Below are positions 1-6,550 of a stretch of DNA of 9,283 nucleotides, piece by piece. The position numbers and the translations under genes were made by a program. Numbering within the stretch: the stretch's first letter is position 1; each line of letters opens with the position of its first letter. The notes below the pieces were generated by a model that was not told where the DNA came from, did not search any database, and saw nothing but the letters and a program-made list of their open reading frames with translations. This DNA comes from Streptococcaceae bacterium (lineage in GTDB: Bacteria; Bacillota; Bacilli; Lactobacillales; Streptococcaceae), in NCBI GenBank assembly GCA_031270215.1, contig JAISYB010000009.1:1-9283 (forward strand), read 5' to 3'.

Positions 1-231
1 GCTTTTGGTCTACCTGTCGTTGCGTTTGATGTTGAGGGACCAAGAGATGTGCTGAATTTTGGAGAATTTGGGCAACTGATTGCGCTTGGTAATGTTGATG
101 AGATGCTAGCTAAATTAAACGAATTGATAGATAACAAAGCGTTGCGACAATATTGGCAAGAAAAAAGTCTACATGGCGTGACAAACTATGAGATTGAAAA
201 AGTGATTGCACAGTGGCAAGCTATTATTTAA
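1..231 (+). CDS. Glycosyltransferase, GT4-type, C-terminal fragment (5' end outside window)
   Basis: The reading frame is open from base 1 and ends at TAA 229-231, giving 76 residues of a C-terminus. It starts AFGLPVVAFDVEGPRDVL, which resembles the nucleotide-sugar binding loop of GT-B fold glycosyltransferases of family GT4 (a glutamate-rich E-x7-E segment followed by GLPV(V/I)A.D..GP.D), then GEFGQLIALGNVDEMLAKL, the usual 'G.lv..gd...la..l' helix region. In this family the C-terminal domain binds the sugar nucleotide, and the enzyme acts at the cytoplasmic face of the membrane on a lipid-linked acceptor. The first glutamate of the motif lies off the left edge. Sugar specificity cannot be read. 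It is followed after 42 bases by another glycosyltransferase on the same strand, so it is probably part of the same operon. Confidence 0.8.
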   Translation, partial: AFGLPVVAFDVEGPRDVLNFGEFGQLIALGNVDEMLAKLNELIDNKALRQYWQEKSLHGVTNYEIEKVIAQWQAII

Positions 232-260
232 AGTAGTAACAACGTGCGTTTATATGTAAA

Positions 261-267
261 AAGGAGG
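261..267 (+). promoter_or_regulatory. Ribosome binding site deciding the GTG start at 274
   Basis: AAGGAGG, close to a perfect Shine-Dalgarno sequence, lies 6 bases before GTG 274-276. The upstream in-frame GTG at 244 would place this site inside the coding region and has no such site of its own, so 274 is preferred. Confidence 0.85.
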
Positions 268-273
268 TTATCA

Positions 274-1263
274 GTGGTTAATCAAATACCCATTTCAGTT
301 ATCATACCCGTTTATAATGTTGCGCCCTATTTAGATAGAGCCATCAAGTCCTTACAAGCACAGACTTTTGAGAATTTCGAGATGATTTTTGTCAATGATG
401 GGTCAAGCGATAATTCAGCTGAAATTATTGCAAATCATGCTGAAAATGATAGCCGTATCAAGCTAATCAATCAGGAAAACCAAGGGGTAGGCATGGCTAG
501 AAATCGGGGCATAGATGCAGCTATTGGTGAGTATCTTTATTTTTGTGATCCAGATGATTGGGTAGAACCCGAACTCTTAGAAGTCTGCTATCAGGCAGCA
601 AAACCACTTGGCATCGACCTAGTTTTTTTCGGTTGGTTTAATGTTTATGGGAAGAAACAAGTTCCAGTGCATAAAAACGAATATAAAATTACTTCAAGAG
701 AAGATTATCAAACCAAATTTATTGATTTATACCAAGAAGATACAATAGTGAATTATGTGTGGTCCAGTATCGTTCGTAAGGATATAATCGATACAAAATG
801 GATTAGATTTCCTGCTGTTTGTCACGGAGAAGATTTTTTATTTATGACAGAAGTTTTGAAGTATATTTCTTCTTTAGTATCACTTGATCAACAGCTATAC
901 CATTACGTGAGACTGAGAGATGAGAGTGCGACTACAAAATGGATTACTCATTTTGATGATTTGTTGATTAATGAATTAGAACAAACTAAAGCACTAGCAA
1001 ATCATCTTGATATAGATTATCGCAAGGTTGTTTATCAAGATACGATGAAAAATGTGCTGCAAATAACCATGCGATTGAATCGACAACCCTTTTCAATGCA
1101 ATACAAGCGACAGTATATGGCACAATTTTACCAAAAAATGAAAGCACATGATTTGAATCATTTTAAAACGCATTCTTTTTTAGGATTTTGTTCAGTAAAG
1201 GTTTACCAATTGAAATTATTTAGATTATTTATATGGGCTATTGGAAAGCTGGGGAGTAAATGA
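274..1263 (+). CDS. Family 2 glycosyltransferase (GT-A fold)
   Basis: A 329-residue protein starting at GTG 274, chosen for its strong AAGGAGG site. The N-terminus ISVIIPVYNVAPYLDRAI is the classic GT2 first strand. VNDGSSDNS (about 40-48) is the nucleotide-binding segment, NQGVGMARNRGI (69-80) follows, and CDPDDW (91-96) carries the metal-binding DxD-type motif. HGEDFLF (184-190) supplies the Glu-Asp pair typical of the catalytic-base region. Family knowledge says such enzymes transfer a sugar from a nucleotide-sugar donor onto a lipid-linked oligosaccharide on the inner membrane face during capsule or exopolysaccharide repeat-unit assembly. The C-terminus (about 230-329) is helical and basic, without a clear membrane span. 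The stop codon overlaps the next start (ATGA, 1260-1263), so the two are probably translationally coupled. Donor and acceptor are unknown. Confidence 0.92.
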   Translation: MVNQIPISVIIPVYNVAPYLDRAIKSLQAQTFENFEMIFVNDGSSDNSAEIIANHAENDSRIKLINQENQGVGMARNRGIDAAIGEYLYFCDPDDWVEPELLEVCYQAAKPLGIDLVFFGWFNVYGKKQVPVHKNEYKITSREDYQTKFIDLYQEDTIVNYVWSSIVRKDIIDTKWIRFPAVCHGEDFLFMTEVLKYISSLVSLDQQLYHYVRLRDESATTKWITHFDDLLINELEQTKALANHLDIDYRKVVYQDTMKNVLQITMRLNRQPFSMQYKRQYMAQFYQKMKAHDLNHFKTHSFLGFCSVKVYQLKLFRLFIWAIGKLGSK

Positions 1264-2603
1264 AAAACGTGTTAAAGAAAGAAGAAAATATATTTTTAGT
1301 GATAGCATTGTTTTTTGGTGTTGTTTTGTCCATCGTCCAACCCGTTTTTTTAAAACAAGATAGCCAATTTCACTTTGATTCGATTAGTTATATGAATGAT
1401 ACAGTATTGGACCGATTGAAAGTAGATAACTCAACTAAAACTTATGGCAATGAAAATGAGTTAATAGCGATTCAAAACGGCACCTATTTTCAAAATTATT
1501 ATATTCAAAAATTAAGACATGTTGATAAAGAACAGAGTTTAACGCCGATAAGCAGAATGGGAATCACTAAAAATTATTTCAAACAGATACCCTATACATT
1601 TTCAAGAATGGGGATGTATCTTGGTTTTAAATTATATCCTTCATTAGGCGTGATGACTTTACTAGGTCGCTTGATGAATCTTATATTTTATGTCGGTGTT
1701 GTCTTTTTTGTCATCAAAAAAGTGAAAGCTTACAAGTTGTTTTTCTTATTTCTTGGCTTATTACCAAGCTTTTTAATCCAAGCTTGTAGTTTATCCTACG
1801 ACAGTTTTTCACTATTAGTTGCAATTGTGAGTATTGCATTATGGATTAATATTTTATTGGCTGATTTGACTGCCTTTAAAACGAAAGTTAGATGTGGTTT
1901 CTTGCTTTTTGGTTTGTCGCTGGTTACTTATTTGAGTGCGAAAAATAATGTGCAGTTATTAATTGCAGGCAATCTGCTAGTCTTTTTAGTTTTGGCGACT
2001 CGTATCAAGGCATTTTTGAATCGAATGAAGTTTCAGATACTGCTAACGACTGTCATAATCATCTGTGGCAGTTTATTGGCGCTAACTGTAACTGGTACAA
2101 AGGGGCCGCTACTGATACTTGGGACTGTTAAATTTTTTAATGATTTATTTTTCAAGAGCAATCCATTGTATACGACTGATTTATTTTCAGGAATTCCAAT
2201 GCCGATTTGGTTACTATTTATTGAAGTGATTATTTTTGGAGTAATCCTCTTGCAAAAAAATCAGCTTGAATTACCGAAGATTAAAATGGTTTACCCACTT
2301 CTAGTCGGTCTTTTTATTGCCAATTTCATTGTCATGTATTATCACTATGCCTTTCTTGCTGGAGATGGTAAAGACGTTGATGGCTTTTCGTTGATTGAGC
2401 AAAATGTAACCATAAGTGCTAGATATGTTTTTCCTTTCCTGCCAGTGGTGATTTTTAGTCGGCAGTTGACAAAAGTTAGAATAGCTATAAATTCAGCAAA
2501 ATTAAGAAATATCATTGCAATCATGAGTGTGATAATGTTGTTGTTAGTGAGTGCTAAAATGATTTGGTTTCTGTATGGTTTTGGTGTGGATTATTATGCT
2601 TAA
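1260..2603 (+). CDS. DUF2142-type polytopic membrane protein
   Basis: A 447-residue, very hydrophobic protein with roughly ten membrane spans: one near 11-30, a cluster at 128-245, one at 258-278, and further spans at 315-331, 343-361, 385-399 and 418-438. Residues 31-110 form a long polar loop, probably outside. Features like those of DUF2142 proteins are QDSQFHFD (33-40, in the place of the family's DE..HF motif after the first span), LPSFLIQACSLSYDSF (168-183) and ARYVFPFLP (387-395). DUF2142 proteins are common in polysaccharide clusters. From memory they look like GT-C type membrane glycosyltransferases or polymer-handling proteins, but no reaction is established. The start overlaps the preceding gene by 4 bases with GGGGAG just upstream, and the gene ends 15 bases before the pilin-like gene. 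A Wzy-type polymerase is the main alternative, and no other polymerase is visible in the window. Confidence 0.75.
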   Translation: MKNVLKKEENIFLVIALFFGVVLSIVQPVFLKQDSQFHFDSISYMNDTVLDRLKVDNSTKTYGNENELIAIQNGTYFQNYYIQKLRHVDKEQSLTPISRMGITKNYFKQIPYTFSRMGMYLGFKLYPSLGVMTLLGRLMNLIFYVGVVFFVIKKVKAYKLFFLFLGLLPSFLIQACSLSYDSFSLLVAIVSIALWINILLADLTAFKTKVRCGFLLFGLSLVTYLSAKNNVQLLIAGNLLVFLVLATRIKAFLNRMKFQILLTTVIIICGSLLALTVTGTKGPLLILGTVKFFNDLFFKSNPLYTTDLFSGIPMPIWLLFIEVIIFGVILLQKNQLELPKIKMVYPLLVGLFIANFIVMYYHYAFLAGDGKDVDGFSLIEQNVTISARYVFPFLPVVIFSRQLTKVRIAINSAKLRNIIAIMSVIMLLLVSAKMIWFLYGFGVDYYA

Positions 2604-2618
2604 AAAGAGAGGACACAA

Positions 2619-4436
2619 ATGTTTAATAAAAGGATGATTTTTTTAAGCTTGATTGGCTTAGTGATGATGACTTTAGTTACTGTTTGTAGTGTTGTGGCAG
2701 AGGAAACACAACCGATTAAAGTTGTTGTAACAGTAAAAAATGAGGATAAACCAATTGAAAAACAAAGTGTTACGATGATTAATGTTGAAACAATGTTGGC
2801 TTACTTGACAACTGGGAACGATCCAGAGAAGATTGAACAAACAGCTGAATGGCGTTTGTTAGCAGAAATATTGCCAAAAACAGGAGATGCGCTTAAATTA
2901 TCAGATGAATTACAACTTGGCATAGGGATAGCTCATGATGCTAAGACAGCTCAGATGATAATTAAAAAACTATATCAACTACCTGAAGGGAAGATATTAC
3001 TGAATGCAGTTGCTGGTGAAAGAGGAAAGGGAGTATTCAGAGGATTTGCCGATGTTGCAACAACACGTTGGGACGGTAAAGGATGGGCAACACTCCAAGA
3101 AAAAGGGAACTATTTGTTTGCGGCAGGAGATACTTTACAGTTTTATAACATTACCAAAGACCAATCAATCACTATGCAAGTTGGCGAAACCCCCGATCTA
3201 CAAATAGAGTTGTTAAACGTTTCTCAAATCACTGAGCAGACCACCTCTTATCAAAATCAATATTCTGAAAAAAATAATAGCATTGAACCGAATGAATCTT
3301 TTCAGTACAAGATAACAGTTGCACGCCCAGAAAAAGAAGATGGCAATTATTTGCGCTTATTTCCTGATAGTAACATTAGCATTGATAGGATGAATGTCGC
3401 TTATCAGCCAATTCCTTTCCAACCTAATCTAGAGGTAGAAGGTAATATTGGCACTGTAAGATTTATTGATAATATCAATTTGACTGATTTTATACCTTAT
3501 TATTATGAAGTTGATCTTAATCAATTATTCGTTTCATCGACCAATCAAACGGTTGATTTAGTTGTAACTGCACACTTAATCCCACGTTTAGATGTTACCC
3601 AAGCGATTGGTTCCACAGATAGTACATTACATTTTTCTAGAGTGCTAGTGCCAAATATGAACTATAAAATGAATGTAGAATATCAAAGAGATGGGGATAA
3701 TTTACGTAAAGATACCGACTCGCTATCAGTAGCTGAACAAAATTTTGCAATGTATAATGGTAAAAATGATACTCTAATGCAGGGTGCTGAATACGCACTT
3801 GGGAAGCAAGATGTCAATGGAGATATTTATTTATTAACGAAAGTAAATGAAAATCAAACGTGGGAAAAATTTTCAACTAACGATAAATCGCTTAAATTGG
3901 TGGCGAATCAAACGGTTAAGAGCAAAAAATTTCAACGATTCAAGCAAAAAATAGATGGAATTAAAAATGAAAAAGTTAGCTTTAGTGGTGGAAATCGTTA
4001 TATGTTATTGGATAATCAAGTAGATAAGTTAGCAATTGATGATTCTAACCGCTATGTAACAGCAACACAGCAAGAAAAAGGGAATCGGTCACTTTTTAAC
4101 ATCACGGGATTAGAAAGTTCAAATGTTTATTTTATTTATCCACTCAAGTCACCAAAAGGTTATCAAGCAATTGATCAATTCAAAACATTTGACATTGTCG
4201 ATAACAATAAACAAGCCACGCGATTAACAAATGTCAGTTTGAATGCGAAGATACCCAATCAAAGCTATCTGAAAGCACCTTATATTGCTTTGCTGAATTT
4301 GAAAACTAACGAACGTAGTCGCTTGAAACTACCGAATCATTTAGCTGTTGCATTGATTGCTATCTCTGCCATTTTGTTGATTACTACTTTTGGTTGGTTG
4401 TTAGTCCGATATGGAGGCGCAAATTATGCAGAATAG
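2619..4436 (+). CDS. Exported membrane-anchored pilin-like (SpaA/Cna-B-like) surface protein
   Basis: A 605-residue protein with GAGAGGA 5 bases before ATG 2619. Residues 1-27 form a signal peptide (FNKRM, hydrophobic core, SVVA then EE). Residues 573-597 form a single C-terminal membrane span followed by a short tail. Between them lies a large polar region. About 222-330 (SFQYKITV through VDLVVTAHL) looks like a pilin D2-type beta domain. About 375-530 looks like a SpaA/Cna-B domain, with DTLMQGAEYAL (384-394) at its start and ITGLESSNVYFIYPLKSPKGY (495-515) in place of the usual GL..G.YYL.ETKAP.GY. The usual catalytic Glu is replaced by Pro at about 509, so a normal isopeptide bond is doubtful. 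There is no C-terminal LPXTG; LPNHL precedes the last span. LPKTG does occur internally at 85-89. The gene lies between a DUF2142 gene and a GT2 gene with an 11-base overlap, suggesting a surface role linked to the polysaccharide. The exact function is unknown. Confidence 0.72.
   Translation: MFNKRMIFLSLIGLVMMTLVTVCSVVAEETQPIKVVVTVKNEDKPIEKQSVTMINVETMLAYLTTGNDPEKIEQTAEWRLLAEILPKTGDALKLSDELQLGIGIAHDAKTAQMIIKKLYQLPEGKILLNAVAGERGKGVFRGFADVATTRWDGKGWATLQEKGNYLFAAGDTLQFYNITKDQSITMQVGETPDLQIELLNVSQITEQTTSYQNQYSEKNNSIEPNESFQYKITVARPEKEDGNYLRLFPDSNISIDRMNVAYQPIPFQPNLEVEGNIGTVRFIDNINLTDFIPYYYEVDLNQLFVSSTNQTVDLVVTAHLIPRLDVTQAIGSTDSTLHFSRVLVPNMNYKMNVEYQRDGDNLRKDTDSLSVAEQNFAMYNGKNDTLMQGAEYALGKQDVNGDIYLLTKVNENQTWEKFSTNDKSLKLVANQTVKSKKFQRFKQKIDGIKNEKVSFSGGNRYMLLDNQVDKLAIDDSNRYVTATQQEKGNRSLFNITGLESSNVYFIYPLKSPKGYQAIDQFKTFDIVDNNKQATRLTNVSLNAKIPNQSYLKAPYIALLNLKTNERSRLKLPNHLAVALIAISAILLITTFGWLLVRYGGANYAE
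4413..4417 (+). promoter_or_regulatory. Ribosome binding site deciding the ATG start at 4426
   Basis: GGAGG lies 8 bases before ATG 4426-4428, inside the last codons of the pilin-like gene. The in-frame ATG at 4411 overlaps this site and is therefore unlikely to be the start. Confidence 0.85.
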
Positions 4437-5406
4437 TAAAGTGTCAATCATTGTACCAATTTATAATGTGGCACCATATTTAGAAAAATGTTTAAACAGT
4501 ATCGTCAACCAGACGTATCACAATTTAGAAATCATTTTAGTGAATGATGGTGCAACAGATGATTCACCCATTATTGTGAATCAATTTGCTGAAAAAGATG
4601 ACAGAATTATCGTCATCAACAAAGCGAATGGGGGCTTGTCCTCTGCTAGGAATGCTGGACTTGATATCTGTACGGGCGATTATATTGTTTTTATTGATAG
4701 CGATGATTATGTTAGCCGCTATCATATTGAAAACTTTATCGTTGCGTTGACTAAATTTCCTAATGCAAGATTAGCAATCTGTCAAAAAATATACGTCTAC
4801 GGCAACAAATATTTCAGAAAATGGAAACAACAGGATGAGATGAAGCCACTAGTTGAGCAGTTAATTACGTCGGATAAAATTTTGGAGTTGCAAACAGAGC
4901 AGTATTTAGTGGGTGACTATCAAAAAACTCTAGCATATGAAGCTTGGGGGAAGATGTATCATCGATCGTTATGGCAAGATTTACGGTTTGAAGAAGGTCG
5001 ATTGTTTGAAGATAATGTGCCAAGTTTTACTGTTTATGCGCAAGTTAAAGAGATTGTTTGGTTAGAATCGTTTGATTATTATTACAATCAAGTGGAAACA
5101 TCAATCATGAATTCACCAATATCGGTAAAAAAAATCGAAGATACGATATATGTAACTAAGGGAATCGCAGAAATTATCAATCATGATTTTCCAAAACAAC
5201 AAGATAAGTTACTGTATCGAACAAGTGGCGGTCTGCTTGTACAGATGAATGAAACACCGAAGAAGGAGTTTTTTGATGCGCACTACCAACAGCTTCGACA
5301 GGCTGCTTTGGAAAGTGTTTCAGGTGTGAGCTGGCATCGATATCTTTTTAGGCGATTGATTGTTTTGAAAAAAGACTTGGAACGTCTGTTCAAGAAAAAA
5401 GAATGA
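4426..5406 (+). CDS. Family 2 glycosyltransferase (GT-A fold)
   Basis: A 326-residue GT2 enzyme. VSIIVPIYNVAPYLEKCL (6-23) is the first strand, VNDGATDDS (39-47) the nucleotide-binding segment, NGGLSSARNAG (68-78) the conserved glycine/arginine loop, and DSDDY (91-95) the metal-binding DxD motif. LFEDN (193-197) gives the downstream acidic pair. This is the CpsI/EpsJ-like class seen in many capsule clusters: a cytoplasmic enzyme transferring one sugar onto the lipid-linked repeat unit. It shares its fold and opening motif with the GT2 encoded at 274-1263, but the remainder differs widely, so the two probably add different residues. The start overlaps the pilin-like gene by 11 bases, and the stop (TGA 5404-5406) is 12 bases before the next start, so translation is probably coupled on both sides. 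Sugar specificity cannot be assigned. Confidence 0.93.
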   Translation: MQNSKVSIIVPIYNVAPYLEKCLNSIVNQTYHNLEIILVNDGATDDSPIIVNQFAEKDDRIIVINKANGGLSSARNAGLDICTGDYIVFIDSDDYVSRYHIENFIVALTKFPNARLAICQKIYVYGNKYFRKWKQQDEMKPLVEQLITSDKILELQTEQYLVGDYQKTLAYEAWGKMYHRSLWQDLRFEEGRLFEDNVPSFTVYAQVKEIVWLESFDYYYNQVETSIMNSPISVKKIEDTIYVTKGIAEIINHDFPKQQDKLLYRTSGGLLVQMNETPKKEFFDAHYQQLRQAALESVSGVSWHRYLFRRLIVLKKDLERLFKKKE

Positions 5407-5408
5407 TT

Positions 5409-5412
5409 GGAG
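5409..5412 (+). promoter_or_regulatory. Ribosome binding site deciding the TTG start at 5419
   Basis: GGAG (in TTGGAGAAAAGC) lies 6 bases before TTG 5419-5421. The alternative in-frame TTG at 5407 overlaps this site and has only an A-rich stretch before it. Confidence 0.65.
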
Positions 5413-5418
5413 AAAAGC

Positions 5419-6519
5419 TTGATTAAGATAAAGGAAGCACTCAGTTGGCAATATAAATCGCTAGTTTTAAGTTTGGTCAGAGTTTATCACAGTTGCTTTA
5501 AAAAGACAGATCGTGTTGCTAAGTTTACCGAAGCTGTTCAAGAGTCAACACGAAAAAAGATCATTTTACTTGATCCACCCGAGCATGGCAATTTGGGAGA
5601 TAGTGCGATTGCATATGCAGAAAAATTGTTTTTGGAAAAGATTGCCAAACAAGCAGATTGTGATGTCTTCATGGGGGCGCTAACTGACGGATTTGATTTA
5701 GTAGCACCACTTAAGGTTTTACTTAGCCCTGAAGACATAGTATGTCTTCAGGGGGGCGGTAATTTTGGTAATCTGTATTGGCGAGAAGAAATGCTCAGGC
5801 AATACACCAGTAAAAAATTGCCAAAGAATCAAAAAGTGATGTTTCCACAGTCTGCTTACTTTACCAAGGATGATTACGGGGAAAACGCACTCAAGCGTTC
5901 GATTAGAGTTTATAATAAAAATAACAGCTGGTCGTTATTTGCTAGAGAAAGTAGTACCAAAACATTTTTTGAAGAAAATTATCCAAATTGTTTTATCGGC
6001 TACACGCCAGATATTGTTTTATCCCTTGACATTGTAGAAGAACTTGATCATTCTATTCGAAAAGGAGCGATGACGCTTTTTAGAGAGGATAAAGAAAAAG
6101 CTGTTTCTGAGAGTGCATTAACAGAGGTGACAGCATATTTAGAAACAGTCTTTGATAGAGTGACACCATCAGATACAGTTATTAATCAGGCTGTCTTACT
6201 CAATCAGCAAAAAGATTATTTATTTAAGATTTGGAATGAAATGGCATCAAAGGAACTTGTGATAACGGATCGACTGCATGGTATGATTTTTGCCTATATC
6301 ACTGAAACACCGTGTATTGTTTTTGGTAATTCTTATCCCAAAATTTCACAAACTTATCAAGATTGGTTAAAAGACTGTAATTTCATCAAATTTATTAGTG
6401 ATGTATCTGTTGATAATGTCGCAAAAGCGCAAAAAGAATTAGAAAAATTGACACCAAAGCGTCTAGATTTGGAAGATAAATTTGAGCCACTAAGACAGGC
6501 GATTTTAAATAAAATTTAA
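5419..6519 (+). CDS. Polysaccharide pyruvyl transferase family protein
   Basis: A 366-residue protein read from TTG 5419. Motifs of the polysaccharide pyruvyl transferase family appear in order: IILLDPPEHGNLGDSAIAYA (48-67, the HGNLGD loop), DIVCLQGGGNFGNLYW (106-121), MFPQS (141-145), WSLFARES (171-178, where family members usually carry an S..R.....S segment), GYTPDIVL (194-201) and LVITDRLHGMIFAYITETPCIVF (280-302, the RLHG signature). Family members such as EpsO of Bacillus transfer pyruvate from phosphoenolpyruvate to a sugar as a ketal, adding a negative charge to the polymer. The length fits this group, and it has no signal peptide, so it is cytoplasmic. Some members of the fold do other chemistry, so pyruvylation is an inference. 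The gene contains a perfect inverted repeat at 5727-5753 over the GGGNFG codons. It is followed after 20 bases by the repeat-bearing PP-loop gene. Confidence 0.85.
   Translation: MIKIKEALSWQYKSLVLSLVRVYHSCFKKTDRVAKFTEAVQESTRKKIILLDPPEHGNLGDSAIAYAEKLFLEKIAKQADCDVFMGALTDGFDLVAPLKVLLSPEDIVCLQGGGNFGNLYWREEMLRQYTSKKLPKNQKVMFPQSAYFTKDDYGENALKRSIRVYNKNNSWSLFARESSTKTFFEENYPNCFIGYTPDIVLSLDIVEELDHSIRKGAMTLFREDKEKAVSESALTEVTAYLETVFDRVTPSDTVINQAVLLNQQKDYLFKIWNEMASKELVITDRLHGMIFAYITETPCIVFGNSYPKISQTYQDWLKDCNFIKFISDVSVDNVAKAQKELEKLTPKRLDLEDKFEPLRQAILNKI
5727..5753 (+). repeat. Perfect intragenic inverted repeat, 13-base arms
   Basis: CCCTGAAGACATA, one central G, then TATGTCTTCAGGG: all 13 pairs match. 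It lies wholly inside the pyruvyl transferase gene, over the codons for PEDIVCLQGG. As RNA it would fold into a stem of about 10-11 pairs with a loop of roughly 5-7 bases. It is followed by more G residues (G6 run at 5751-5756), not by a T run, so it is not a standard intrinsic terminator. Confidence 0.8.
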
Positions 6520-6521
6520 TA

Positions 6522-6550
6522 TTGACAGGAGTTTAACAGATGGCTATTAT
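6522..6550 (+). promoter_or_regulatory. Promoter-like sequence overlapping the start of the PP-loop gene
   Basis: TTGACA (6522-6527, a perfect -35 box) is separated by exactly 17 bases from TATTAT (6545-6550, five of six matches to a -10 box). Transcription would begin near 6556-6558, inside the GAAC repeat and after the ATG at 6540. Such a transcript could not start the PP-loop protein but could feed the flippase gene downstream. It could be chance: the -35 box overlaps the AGGAG ribosome binding site, and AT-rich DNA gives frequent matches. Confidence 0.35.
6527..6531 (+). promoter_or_regulatory. Ribosome binding site of the repeat-bearing PP-loop gene
   Basis: AGGAG lies 8 bases before ATG 6540-6542. 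It fixes the start upstream of the GAAC repeat, so the repeat is translated and its copy number controls the reading frame. Confidence 0.85.

Noticed and set aside
244..276. GTG at 244 as the start of the first GT2 gene
   Set aside because: The strong AAGGAGG site at 261-267 is ideally placed for GTG 274, and the extra residues would be out of keeping with the usual GT2 N-terminus.
3004..3207. Overlapping + strand open frame of 67 codons inside the pilin-like gene
   Set aside because: It lies entirely within a well-supported gene in another frame, has no ribosome binding site that stands out, and its product resembles nothing recognisable.
5127..5134. A8 homopolymer inside the second GT2 gene as a second phase-variable tract
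   Set aside because: Runs of 7-8 A are common in AT-rich coding DNA and there are others in this window; the tract is too short to argue for a switch.
274..5406. The two GT2 genes as a recent duplication
   Set aside because: They share the opening motif and the fold signatures, but their C-terminal halves differ widely, so they are at most distant paralogues.
5538..5738. Antisense open frame of 66 codons opposite the pyruvyl transferase gene
   Set aside because: It is the shadow of a conserved coding region (HGNLGD to GGGNFG); no convincing start signals are seen on that strand.
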